From assembly GCA_009778355.1 (NCBI GenBank), contig WRJY01000286.1, positions 1-11,141 on the forward strand: a stretch of 11,141 bases of DNA. The letters run 5' to 3'. This document shows positions 5,948-11,141 of this stretch, in pieces. Source of the DNA: Desulfovibrionaceae bacterium (GTDB lineage Bacteria; Pseudomonadota; Gammaproteobacteria; Burkholderiales; Burkholderiaceae_C). The notes beneath the pieces are model-generated. The model was not told the DNA's origin and did no database searches. It saw only the letters and a list, made by a program, of their open reading frames with translations. Within the stretch, counting starts at the first letter, position 1; each line of letters starts with the position of its first letter. The translations under genes were made by a program, and so were the position numbers.

Positions 5948-7803
5948 GATTTTGGCGTCCACCGCAAGCCCAGGTAAAAAGTGCGGCCCGGCGTGTTGTA
6001 GCCGCGCGCGAGCTGGTAGTTCTTGCCGCCCAGGTTGTCGATGCGCGCCAGCAACGTCCATTCGCGCGCGATGGTGGCGCTGGCGTACAGGTTGACCAGA
6101 CCGTAGCCCCCCAGCGCCTGCGTGTTGGCCGCGTCGTCGTAGCGGCGGCTGGACGCTTGCAGTTCGGCGCCCAGCGTCCAGCCGGCGACACGGGTGTCGG
6201 CGCTGAATTTGAGAATGCGCCTGGCGCGGCGCGCCAGCAGAGCGCCGGTGTCGGCGTTGTGCGGGTCTTGCATATCCAGCGAGCCGCTGAGGTTGACGCC
6301 GCCCAGCCGGTGCGCGCCCGACAAGGTGATGCCGCGCAAAATCGCACTGCCCGTGTTGCTGTAGCAGCCGTAGGGGGAGGCGCACGTGCCGGCGGCGCCG
6401 AAATCGATCAGGCCGGTCACGCGGTTGCGGTAGGCCACGACGCCAAAGCGGCTGTCCTGCCGCGACCAGTGCAGACCCAGCTCGACGTTGCGGCTTTTTT
6501 CGGGCGTCAGGTCAGGGGCGCCGTATTCCGAGAATCGCTGGTACAGCGTCGGCACGCGAAACGCCGTGCCTGCCGCGCCGGTCACGCGCCAGCCGGGCGC
6601 AAAACTGTAGCCATAGGCCACGCCGCCGGTGGTCTGGCCGCCGAATTCGCTGTCGCGGTCGTAGCGCAGGTTGACTTGCAAGGTGTGCGGGCCGCCGCTG
6701 TAGCCGTAGCCCAGGGCAATGGCGTTCTGGTGGCGGCTGCGGTCGATGGGGTCGTTGACCAGCGCGTCATCCCGCCGCTCCAGCGCCGCGGTGACGAGGT
6801 GGTTGCCTTCACGCCATTCGTTCTGGAACAGGAAGTTGCGCAACGTCGTCTTGTTGGAGTAGCCGGAGGGCCAGTCATCGTAGCGGTGCTGCGACTGGCT
6901 CGCCGACAGGCGCGTGCTGTAGTGCGGGCTCCACTGCGCGCTCCAGGTGGCGCCCAGCGTATCCAGCCGGCTGTCGCCCCGATCACGCAGGCCGGGCATG
7001 TAATCGTTGTATTGGGCCTTCATGTCGGTGTGCGTGCCGCTCAACTCCAGCCGGTGCGCGGGGTTGATCTGCAGGCCCAGGCGGCCGTTCACGGCGTTCT
7101 GGCGGTAGCCATCGATGATGGGACTATCGTCGCTCTGGCGGTAGCCCCGGCTGATGTCGCGCTCCAGCCCCAGCGAATAGTCCACCGCGCCGTTCTGGCC
7201 CGAAAAACCCGCCTCCAGTTTGCCGGTGCGATGGTTGCCTGCGCCTACGCCTACATAGGGAGTAAACGCGCCCTCGCCCTTGCGGGTAAAAATTTGCACC
7301 ACGCCGGCAATGGCGTCGGAGCCGTACACCGCCGCTGCCGGGCCGCGCACGATCTCGATGCGATCGACCTGGCCGAGCGCAATGGCCTCCCAGGGCGCGC
7401 CCGCCGTGGTCTGGGTGTCCACGCGCACGCCGTCGATATAGACGGCGGCAAAGCGGTTGTCGCCGCCGCGGATGTACAGGCTGGTGGCGGCGCCGGGGCC
7501 GCCGGTGCGCGACAGCTCCAGCCCCGGCTGGCGTTGCAGCAGGTCGGCGATGTTGACGGCGCCGCTCAGCTCGATCTGGGCGCGGTCGATCAGCGTCACG
7601 TCGGCCAGCACGTCGGCCAGCGGCTGCGCCACGCGCGTGGCGGTGACGATGGTCTCCGGCAACGGCAGCGCATCTGGTTGGGCGGTGGCCGCCGTGGCCG
7701 AGCCGGAAGCGGCTTGGGCATGGGCGGGGTTGAGCGCGGCGAGCGCGCACGAAAACGCGAGCGGCAACGCAAGGTGCCGGAACGCAAGCGGGTGTTTTTT
7801 CAT
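5944..7803 (-). CDS. btuB: TonB-dependent vitamin B12 receptor (BtuB-like)
   Basis: Outer-membrane beta-barrel receptor that imports cobalamin using the proton motive force passed on by TonB. From the ATG at 7803 the product has 619 residues: signal peptide to about A29 (NPAHA-Q), a Ton box ETIVTATR at 50-57, the plug domain with LLQRQPGLELSRTGGPG, a SLYIRGG segment, YIDGVRVD and VDRIEIVRGPAAAVYGSDAIAGVVQI, then a 22-strand-type barrel closing with NLGGKNYQLARGYNTPGRTFYLGLRW. The last four residues after the terminal Trp (TPKS) arise where the stop overlaps the btuF start. A GTG at 7836 would add 11 residues ahead of the signal peptide and is less likely. Control by the upstream cobalamin riboswitch supports B12 as the substrate. 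Confidence 0.94.
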   Translation of the reverse strand: MKKHPLAFRHLALPLAFSCALAALNPAHAQAASGSATAATAQPDALPLPETIVTATRVAQPLADVLADVTLIDRAQIELSGAVNIADLLQRQPGLELSRTGGPGAATSLYIRGGDNRFAAVYIDGVRVDTQTTAGAPWEAIALGQVDRIEIVRGPAAAVYGSDAIAGVVQIFTRKGEGAFTPYVGVGAGNHRTGKLEAGFSGQNGAVDYSLGLERDISRGYRQSDDSPIIDGYRQNAVNGRLGLQINPAHRLELSGTHTDMKAQYNDYMPGLRDRGDSRLDTLGATWSAQWSPHYSTRLSASQSQHRYDDWPSGYSNKTTLRNFLFQNEWREGNHLVTAALERRDDALVNDPIDRSRHQNAIALGYGYSGGPHTLQVNLRYDRDSEFGGQTTGGVAYGYSFAPGWRVTGAAGTAFRVPTLYQRFSEYGAPDLTPEKSRNVELGLHWSRQDSRFGVVAYRNRVTGLIDFGAAGTCASPYGCYSNTGSAILRGITLSGAHRLGGVNLSGSLDMQDPHNADTGALLARRARRILKFSADTRVAGWTLGAELQASSRRYDDAANTQALGGYGLVNLYASATIAREWTLLARIDNLGGKNYQLARGYNTPGRTFYLGLRWTPKS

Positions 7804-7823
7804 GACGGAAAGCACACGAGAGT

Positions 7824-7842
7824 AGTGTCGTGTCACGACACT
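7824..7842. repeat. 19-base perfect inverted repeat before btuB
   Basis: AGTGTCGTG and CACGACACT flank a single T, forming a perfect inverted repeat 21 bases ahead of the btuB ATG. In RNA it would fold as a stem of 7-8 bp with a loop of 3-5 bases. It lies in the part of the leader expected to act as expression platform, and it contains the alternative GTG start at 7836. It could equally be a protein-binding operator. No U-run follows it. Confidence 0.6.
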
Positions 7843-7913
7843 GGGCTACCCCTGCCGGCTTCCCCGCCGGCGCGTGGGGTGAACATGGCCGCGCCAGGCG
7901 CAGCCTCCTCATT

Positions 7914-8154
7914 GGCCGGTATCCGGGCTGGCGGAGGTCGCTCCTTCATGCCTCGCCTTCCCGGCTTCAGGCCCGTGAGGGCGTCGGCCAGTGGCGGTAT
8001 GAGGCTGGGAGCCGGCGCCGCAATGAATCGCATCGCGGCGCCATCCGCTTACCGTTGCGGGGGCAGCGCAGGTTAGGCCGGGGTCCGGGCCGGACCAGCC
8101 CCCCTGCTTCCCGTTGAACTGCTGCCGTGCGAACCACGGCGCGCGAGCACCAAC
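7914..8154 (-). promoter_or_regulatory. Cobalamin riboswitch
   Basis: RNA element that binds adenosylcobalamin or a related corrinoid and lowers expression of B12 uptake genes. Read on the minus strand the conserved blocks occur in the right order: GGTGC near 8151, AACGGGAA at 8115-8108, GCTGCCCCCGCAACGGTAA at 8067-8049, GCCACTGG at 7995-7988, GGGAAGGCG around 7962-7954, and the B12 box AGCCCGGATACCGGCC at 7929-7914. The spacing and the receptor gene directly downstream fit the standard class (Rfam RF00174). About 110 bases separate the B12 box from the btuB ATG. That interval has GC-rich stems (GCCGGC at 7854-7859 and 7866-7871) but no U-tract, which favours translational control. Confidence 0.96.
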
Positions 8155-8161
8155 GCCGGCG

Positions 8162-8167
8162 ATTGTA
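8162..8167 (-). promoter_or_regulatory. -10 box of the btuB riboswitch promoter
   Basis: On the minus strand TACAAT occupies 8167-8162. Transcription would start near 8155, exactly where the conserved riboswitch sequence begins, which is the main reason for the call. No good -35 hexamer is seen at 16-18 bases upstream. Confidence 0.5.
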
Positions 8168-8191
8168 AGGTAGGGCATGAGCGCGCGCACC

Positions 8192-8197
8192 TACAAT
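8192..8197 (+). promoter_or_regulatory. -10 box upstream of the coiled-coil/zapA pair
   Basis: TACAAT at 8192-8197 would place a transcription start near 8204, ahead of AGAGGAGA at 8211-8218 and the ATG at 8231. A convincing -35 hexamer is absent. The box mirrors the minus-strand TACAAT at 8162-8167. Confidence 0.45.
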
Positions 8198-8230
8198 GCG
8201 CGGGTCAGCCAGAGGAGACGACGAGCTGCC

Positions 8231-8485
8231 ATGACCAACCCGCCCCTCACCGAACAGATCGCCGAGCGCGTCGAGCGCCTGCTCGTGCGCCATGAGGAAT
8301 TGCGCCGCACCAACGAACTGCTTGCGCAGCAGGTGCAGGCGCTGACGCACGAGCGCGACAGCCTCAAATCGCGCCTGATGGCCGCGCGCGCGCGCGTCGA
8401 TGCGCTGATCGACCGCCTGCCCGCCGCCGCCGCGGTGCTGCCCGCCGACCAGGCCGATGGCGGCAAGGAGGGGGCACCGACATGA
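8231..8485 (+). CDS. Small coiled-coil protein next to zapA (ZapB/TIGR02449-like)
   Basis: An 84-residue hydrophilic protein of unproven function. Residues 5 to about 62 form a continuous heptad-rich helix (TEQIAERVERLL, HEELRRTNELLAQQVQAL, RDSLKSRLMAARARVDAL), followed by an Ala/Pro-rich, low-complexity tail. Small coiled-coil proteins of the TIGR02449 or DUF904/ZapB type are commonly encoded directly ahead of zapA, and the ATGA overlap with zapA shows the two are translationally coupled. A role in cell division is inference from that linkage. The ATG at 8231 is preferred because AGAGGAGA lies 12 bases upstream; an ATG at 8177 would start ahead of the probable -10 box and add an Arg-rich, unlikely N-terminus. 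Confidence 0.85.
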   Translation: MTNPPLTEQIAERVERLLVRHEELRRTNELLAQQVQALTHERDSLKSRLMAARARVDALIDRLPAAAAVLPADQADGGKEGAPT

Positions 8486-8811
8486 AGCAGTTGGAAATCA
8501 AGATCATGGGCCAGGGCTACCTGCTCGGCTGCCCCGAAGGCGGCGAAGAGCGCCTGCGCGAAGCCGTGTACCGGGTGGACGCCGCCATGTGCAAAATTCG
8601 TGACGCCGGCAAGATCAAGGCGCGCGACCGCATCGCCGTGCTGGCCGCGTTGAACCTGGCTTTCGAGCTGGAAACACCGCCGCCCGCGCCCGCTGCCACC
8701 CCCCCCGCATTGGGCGAGGAACCGCCCCTGACCCCCGCAGAACAGACCACCCTCGCCAGCCTGCTCGCGCGCCTCGATCAGGCGCTCAGGGACGATGGGT
8801 GTCTGCTTTAG
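8482..8811 (+). CDS. zapA: Cell division protein ZapA
   Basis: Cytoplasmic protein that binds FtsZ and promotes bundling of protofilaments at the division ring. The 109-residue product matches the family (PF05164): KQLEIKIMGQGYLLGCPEG at the N-terminus, then EERLREAVYRVDAAMCKIRDAG, and the core DRIAVLAALNLAFEL around 51-65. The C-terminal part carries a Pro-rich insert (PPPAPAATPPALGEEPP) before a last helix, LASLLARLDQAL, that would be part of the dimerising coiled coil. The start overlaps the preceding TGA by four bases. In many proteobacteria a 6S RNA gene follows zapA; I do not recognise one here. Confidence 0.93.
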   Translation: MKQLEIKIMGQGYLLGCPEGGEERLREAVYRVDAAMCKIRDAGKIKARDRIAVLAALNLAFELETPPPAPAATPPALGEEPPLTPAEQTTLASLLARLDQALRDDGCLL

Positions 8812-8965
8812 ATTTTCATTTTCCATCAGGGAAAAATTCGGATGGGCCGGCGAAAAACGCGACCCAGCCCCCATTTTCCAATTTCTGAGAATCTTCGAGA
8901 AAGCGTTTGCCTGAATCGGAAGATGTATCGGAATTCATGTTTGCGTTTTCCCGCTGAAGCCCGCC
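8812..8965. other. AT-rich intergenic stretch
   Basis: This gap is markedly less GC-rich than the rest (by hand count, 24 of 60 bases at 8881-8940). It contains a weak imperfect inverted repeat, ATTTTCC with GGGAAAAAT at about 8817-8836, that might serve as a zapA terminator, and a direct repeat of ATCGGAA at 8915-8921 and 8927-8933. I see no gene, no recognisable small RNA and no clear promoter. Confidence 0.4.
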
Positions 8966-9727
8966 ATGCCCCTCGATTCCACCCAGCGCTTTACCGACCG
9001 CGTCGCTGATTACGTTCGTTATCGCCCCGGTTATCCTGCCGAATTGATTGATTTTCTGCATGAAACCTGCGCGATTCCGCCCAGGGCGCGGGTCGCTGAT
9101 ATGGGCGCTGAAACAGGTATTTCCAGTAAATTGCTGCTCGATGCCGGGCACCCGGTCATTGCCGTCGAGCCCAACGATGCCATGCGCCAAGCCGCCGACC
9201 AATGGCTGTCCGGCTACCCCGGCTATTCGAGCGTTGCCGCGCCCGCCGAACAGACCACGCTGCCCGGCGCCAGCGTCGATCGGGTCATCGCCGCGCAGGC
9301 TTTTCACTGGTTCGACCGCGATCGGGTGCGCCAGGAATTTGCCCGTATCCTGCGCCCCGGCGGCCGGCTGGCGCTGCTGTGGAACGCACGTTTGCTCGAT
9401 GGCAGCGCTTTCTTGCGCGGTTATGAGGCGCTGCTGCAAGCGCATGGCGTCGATTACAACGCCGTGGCCGAGCGTTACAGCGACGATGCCGACATGCAGC
9501 AATGGTTTGGCCCAGGGTTGCGGGACACCGGTCATTTCCATTATGTGCAGAAACTGGATTTTGACGGTTTGCGTGGCCGTCTGATGTCCTCGTCATACGC
9601 GCCGAAGCCCGGGCACCCCCATTTTGAACCGGCCATGCAGGTGCTCCAATCCCTGTTCGACGCCACCGCCCGGCAAGGAGTTGTCGATTTTGAATACGAT
9701 ACCCGGATTTACGTTGGCGTCTTGTGA
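8966..9727 (+). CDS. Class I SAM-dependent methyltransferase
   Basis: A 253-residue methyltransferase of unknown substrate, Methyltransf_11/25-like. The N-terminus FTDRVADYVRYRPGYP is typical of this subgroup. Motif I is VADMGAETGISSKLLL around 43-58, the acidic end of strand 2 is in AVEPND at 70-75, motif post-I falls in SVDRVIAAQAFHWFD around 102-116, and ILRPGGRLALLWNA at 127-140 is motif III. Motif I reads GAETG rather than the commoner GxGTG but keeps its glycines. The C-terminus ends normally in EYDTRIYVGVL. The start ATG has only a weak Shine-Dalgarno. GC content is lower at both ends of the gene and in the gap before it than in neighbouring genes, which suggests later acquisition. Nothing nearby points to its substrate. 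Confidence 0.9.
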   Translation: MPLDSTQRFTDRVADYVRYRPGYPAELIDFLHETCAIPPRARVADMGAETGISSKLLLDAGHPVIAVEPNDAMRQAADQWLSGYPGYSSVAAPAEQTTLPGASVDRVIAAQAFHWFDRDRVRQEFARILRPGGRLALLWNARLLDGSAFLRGYEALLQAHGVDYNAVAERYSDDADMQQWFGPGLRDTGHFHYVQKLDFDGLRGRLMSSSYAPKPGHPHFEPAMQVLQSLFDATARQGVVDFEYDTRIYVGVL

Positions 9728-9774
9728 CCGGGCATTGACAAGCCGATTGAGCTTCATGTTGCAGCCAAGGTTTC

Positions 9775-9797
9775 TTTTGCCACTGCCGAAGGCAAAA
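9775..9797. repeat. Inverted repeat between methyltransferase and hydrolase genes
   Basis: TTTTGCC at 9775-9781 and GGCAAAA at 9791-9797 form a perfect 7-bp stem with a 9-base loop. It could be a weak terminator for either strand, but no proper T-run follows the stem. The remaining bases of the gap 9728-9844 show nothing else I recognise. Confidence 0.4.
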
Positions 9798-9844
9798 ATT
9801 GCCGCGCTGGCATCACAATGACGGCGCAAGGAGACTCAAACAGC

Positions 9845-10804
9845 ATGAGCGCAACCCACGAACTGCTCCAGCGGGCCATCGACAACCCCGGCGTGTTGCA
9901 ATGGCATACGTGGTCGGCGCTTGCGCCCGGCCCGGCGCTGGTGGTGCTGGGCGCGGTGCATGGCAACGAGGCGTGCGGCGCGCACGCCATCGCGCGCGCG
10001 ATGGATGATCTGCTGCATGGCCGGTTGACGCTGGCGCGCGGACGCCTGACGCTGGTGCCGGTGGCCAATCCGCTGGCCTTTGGCCGCAACACGCGCGAGG
10101 GCGAGCGCAATCTGAACCGCCGCTTCGTGCCGCTCGCCGCGCCGCGCGATTACGAGGACCGCATCACGAGCCAGCTCGCGCCCCTGCTGGCGGCGCACGA
10201 CGCGCTGCTGGATCTGCATTCGTTTCATACGCCCGGCGACCCTTTTGCCATGGTCGGCCCGCGCAACAACAGCGGCGCGCGCGAGCCTTTTGCCCGCGCC
10301 GGCGAGGAGATGGCGCTGGCGCGCGCACTGGGCGCACAGCGCGTCGTCGAAGGCTGGCTGGAGGTGTACGACCGCGCCGCCCGCGCACGCGGCCAGTTGC
10401 CCGACGAAGAAGGCATCGGCACCAATGAGTACATGCGCAGCCAGGGCGGCTACGCCGTGACGCTGGAGTGCGGCCAGCACGAGGATCCGCAGGCCATCGA
10501 GGTGGCCGCTCGCGCGCTGCGCGGCGCGCTGGCCGCGCTGGGGCTGGCGCAAGTGCAGGCGCCAGCGCGCTTTACCGGCGCTTCGACGCAGCTCAAGGAG
10601 GTGGTGCTGCGCGAATCGCCGCACGACCGGCTGGCGCGCGACTGGCGCAGCTTTGACGCCGTGCAGGCCGGCGAGGTGATCGGCATCCGCGCCGATGGCC
10701 GTCCCGTGCTGGCCCCGCGCGCCGGCTGTGTACTGTTCTCGCACCCGGAAGCGGAGGTGGGCCGCGAGTGGTTTTATTTGGCCGAGAGCGAGACACGCCC
10801 CTGA
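9845..10804 (+). CDS. Succinylglutamate desuccinylase/aspartoacylase family hydrolase
   Basis: Zinc carboxypeptidase-like deacylase of 319 residues (AstE/AspA family, PF04952). The zinc ligands are visible: VLGAVHGNE with His39 and Glu42, and LLDLHSF with His125. The substrate-binding block NTREGERNLNRRF at 82-94 and a likely catalytic Glu208 in TLECG complete the active site. The C-terminal beta domain (VRESPHD-like LRESPHDRL and the VIGIRADGRPVLAP stretch) is present. The ATG at 9845 is preferred because AAGGAG lies 11 bases upstream; an ATG at 9818 would add nine residues and has no such site. There are no arginine-catabolism (ast) genes nearby, so the natural acyl-amino-acid substrate is open. 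It is followed after 45 bases by the probable trp leader. Confidence 0.9.
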   Translation: MSATHELLQRAIDNPGVLQWHTWSALAPGPALVVLGAVHGNEACGAHAIARAMDDLLHGRLTLARGRLTLVPVANPLAFGRNTREGERNLNRRFVPLAAPRDYEDRITSQLAPLLAAHDALLDLHSFHTPGDPFAMVGPRNNSGAREPFARAGEEMALARALGAQRVVEGWLEVYDRAARARGQLPDEEGIGTNEYMRSQGGYAVTLECGQHEDPQAIEVAARALRGALAALGLAQVQAPARFTGASTQLKEVVLRESPHDRLARDWRSFDAVQAGEVIGIRADGRPVLAPRAGCVLFSHPEAEVGREWFYLAESETRP

Positions 10805-10833
10805 AGGGCGCGCTCATTGGCCGCGGTCAACCC

Positions 10834-10842
10834 TGCTACACT
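10834..10842 (+). promoter_or_regulatory. Extended -10 promoter for the trp leader
   Basis: TGCTACACT combines an extended -10 TG with the hexamer TACACT (10837-10842). Start of transcription is expected at about 10849-10850, on or next to the A of the leader ATG. The -35 region is poor, which is common when the TGn extension is present. Confidence 0.55.
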
Positions 10843-10849
10843 GCGCCGC

Positions 10850-10930
10850 ATGTTCGTTTCTCACACTGTCATTTCATCGCTGGACGTTGCCGTCCAGGGG
10901 GCTTGGCCCTGGCGCAAGCCTGCGTACTGA
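10850..10930 (+). CDS. trpL: Putative trp leader peptide (26 residues, Trp-Pro-Trp)
   Basis: A short frame of 26 codons plus TGA lies upstream of trpE. It begins MFVSHTVISSL and ends GAWPWRKPAY, with Trp codons at 10904-10906 and 10910-10912. Trp is a rare residue, so two in three codons directly ahead of trpE is what a tryptophan-sensing attenuation leader would show. No Shine-Dalgarno precedes the ATG. The extended -10 box puts the transcription start at the ATG itself, which suggests a leaderless mRNA, as is known for trpL of Sinorhizobium meliloti. The Trp codons fall inside hairpin-forming sequence (10894-10920). Against classical attenuation, no U-tract follows the downstream hairpins. 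The peptide's conservation cannot be judged here. Confidence 0.6.
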   Translation: MFVSHTVISSLDVAVQGAWPWRKPAY

Positions 10931-10957
10931 CTTTGTGAACGCGCCCGCAACGGGCGC
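10894..10957 (+). promoter_or_regulatory. Alternative hairpins of the trp leader
   Basis: Hairpin A pairs CCAGGG (10894-10899) with CCCTGG (10907-10912). Hairpin B pairs GGCTTG (10900-10905) with CAAGCC (10915-10920). The two overlap and exclude each other, and both involve the Trp codons. A separate hairpin, GCGCCCG-CAA-CGGGCGC at 10941-10957, follows the leader stop by ten bases; it is terminator-like in stem strength but lacks a U-run. CAAGCC can also pair with a second GGCTTG at 11012-11017. Confidence 0.45.
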
Positions 10958-11024
10958 TCAAGCGCGGCAGCCAGGCAACCGGCCCGCCGCATCCAGGAAA
11001 ACGAATGGCAGGGCTTGTCAACTG

Positions 11025-11047
11025 CCTTGCGCAGAGCGCCAAGGAGG
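11025..11047 (+). promoter_or_regulatory. trpE ribosome-binding site within a small hairpin
   Basis: AAGGAGG at 11041-11047 is a strong Shine-Dalgarno, 13 bases ahead of the trpE ATG. CCTTG (11025-11029) with CAAGG (11040-11044), and CGC (11030-11032) with GCG (11036-11038), form a bulged hairpin that would cover part of it. CTTGCGC at 11026-11032 is also perfectly complementary to GCGCAAG at 10912-10918, directly after the second leader Trp codon. Confidence 0.5.
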
Positions 11048-11060
11048 CTCGACGCTCATC

Positions 11061-11141
11061 ATGATTACCGAACTCGAATTCAAAAGCCTGGCCGGCCAAG
11101 GCTACAACCGCATTCCCTTGATGGCCGAGGCGTTTGCCGAT
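11061..11141 (+). CDS. trpE: Anthranilate synthase component I, N-terminal fragment
   Basis: Only the first 27 codons are in the window; the frame is open at the window end. The translated start, MITELEFKSLAGQGYNRIPL followed by MAEAFAD, matches the characteristic N-terminus of beta-proteobacterial TrpE as I know it. TrpE makes anthranilate from chorismate with ammonia supplied by TrpG, the first committed step of tryptophan synthesis. AAGGAGG at 11041-11047 supports the start, although the 13-base spacing is long. The short leader frame with two Trp codons upstream strengthens the assignment. The catalytic domain lies outside the window, so completeness cannot be assessed. Confidence 0.85.
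   Translation, partial: MITELEFKSLAGQGYNRIPLMAEAFAD

Noticed and set aside
6157..8076. Plus-strand open frame of 639 codons opposite btuB and the riboswitch
   Set aside because: Runs antisense through a clear TonB receptor and the riboswitch; low-complexity composition typical of a shadow frame.
8177..8230. Upstream ATG extending the coiled-coil protein by 18 residues
   Set aside because: It starts before the likely -10 box, has no Shine-Dalgarno and adds an Arg-rich stretch; AGAGGAGA supports the ATG at 8231.
8191..8874. Minus-strand open frame opposite zapA
   Set aside because: Antisense to zapA and its coupled neighbour, with no family resemblance.
8812..8965. Possible 6S RNA gene after zapA
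   Set aside because: The stretch is too short and AT-rich and cannot form the long interrupted duplex with a central bubble expected of 6S RNA.

Overview
The window is high-GC bacterial DNA that looks like a beta-proteobacterium of the order Burkholderiales, probably Comamonadaceae. The clues are the N-terminus of the trpE product, the small coiled-coil gene fused by ATGA overlap to zapA, the style of the B12 uptake operon, and GC-rich palindromic intergenic repeats. The family-level assignment is inference; nothing in the window proves it. There are no phage genes, insertion sequences, tRNA, rRNA or CRISPR arrays.

Layout. Everything from 8154 down to 101 reads on the minus strand; everything from 8231 to the end reads on the plus strand, so 8155-8230 is a divergent promoter region. 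Minus strand, in order of transcription: a cobalamin riboswitch (8154-7914) and its expression platform; a BtuB-like TonB-dependent outer-membrane receptor; a periplasmic B12-binding protein (btuF-like, TTG start); a FecCD/BtuC-type permease whose reading frame starts inside a GC-rich repeat; a BtuD-type ATPase; an antitoxin/toxin pair (PF09720-type antitoxin and RelE/ParE toxin); an O6-alkylguanine-DNA alkyltransferase; and dnaX (DNA polymerase III tau/gamma). The first 100 bases hold strong hairpins after dnaX. Several junctions are 4-base overlaps (TTGA, ATGA, GTGA) or very short gaps, so the B12 genes, and possibly the toxin-antitoxin pair and ogt, could share a transcript.

Plus strand: a small coiled-coil protein and zapA (FtsZ-ring assembly); a SAM-dependent methyltransferase in a stretch of visibly lower GC; a succinylglutamate desuccinylase/aspartoacylase-family hydrolase; then the start of trpE, cut by the window end. 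Between the last two lies a short open frame too small for routine gene calling: a 26-codon leader peptide with Trp-Pro-Trp near its end, starting where transcription from an extended -10 promoter would begin. It looks like a leaderless trp leader peptide.

The B12 genes form one logical unit: the receptor brings cobalamin across the outer membrane with TonB energy, BtuF binds it in the periplasm, BtuCD imports it, and the riboswitch shuts expression off when cobalamin is plentiful. The observations most worth following are the putative leaderless trp leader with base-pairing options that reach the trpE ribosome-binding site, the nine-A run in dnaX with stop codons just downstream in both alternative frames (predicting a gamma form), and the repeat apparently built into the 5' end of the permease gene. 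I found no clearly new multi-gene system.
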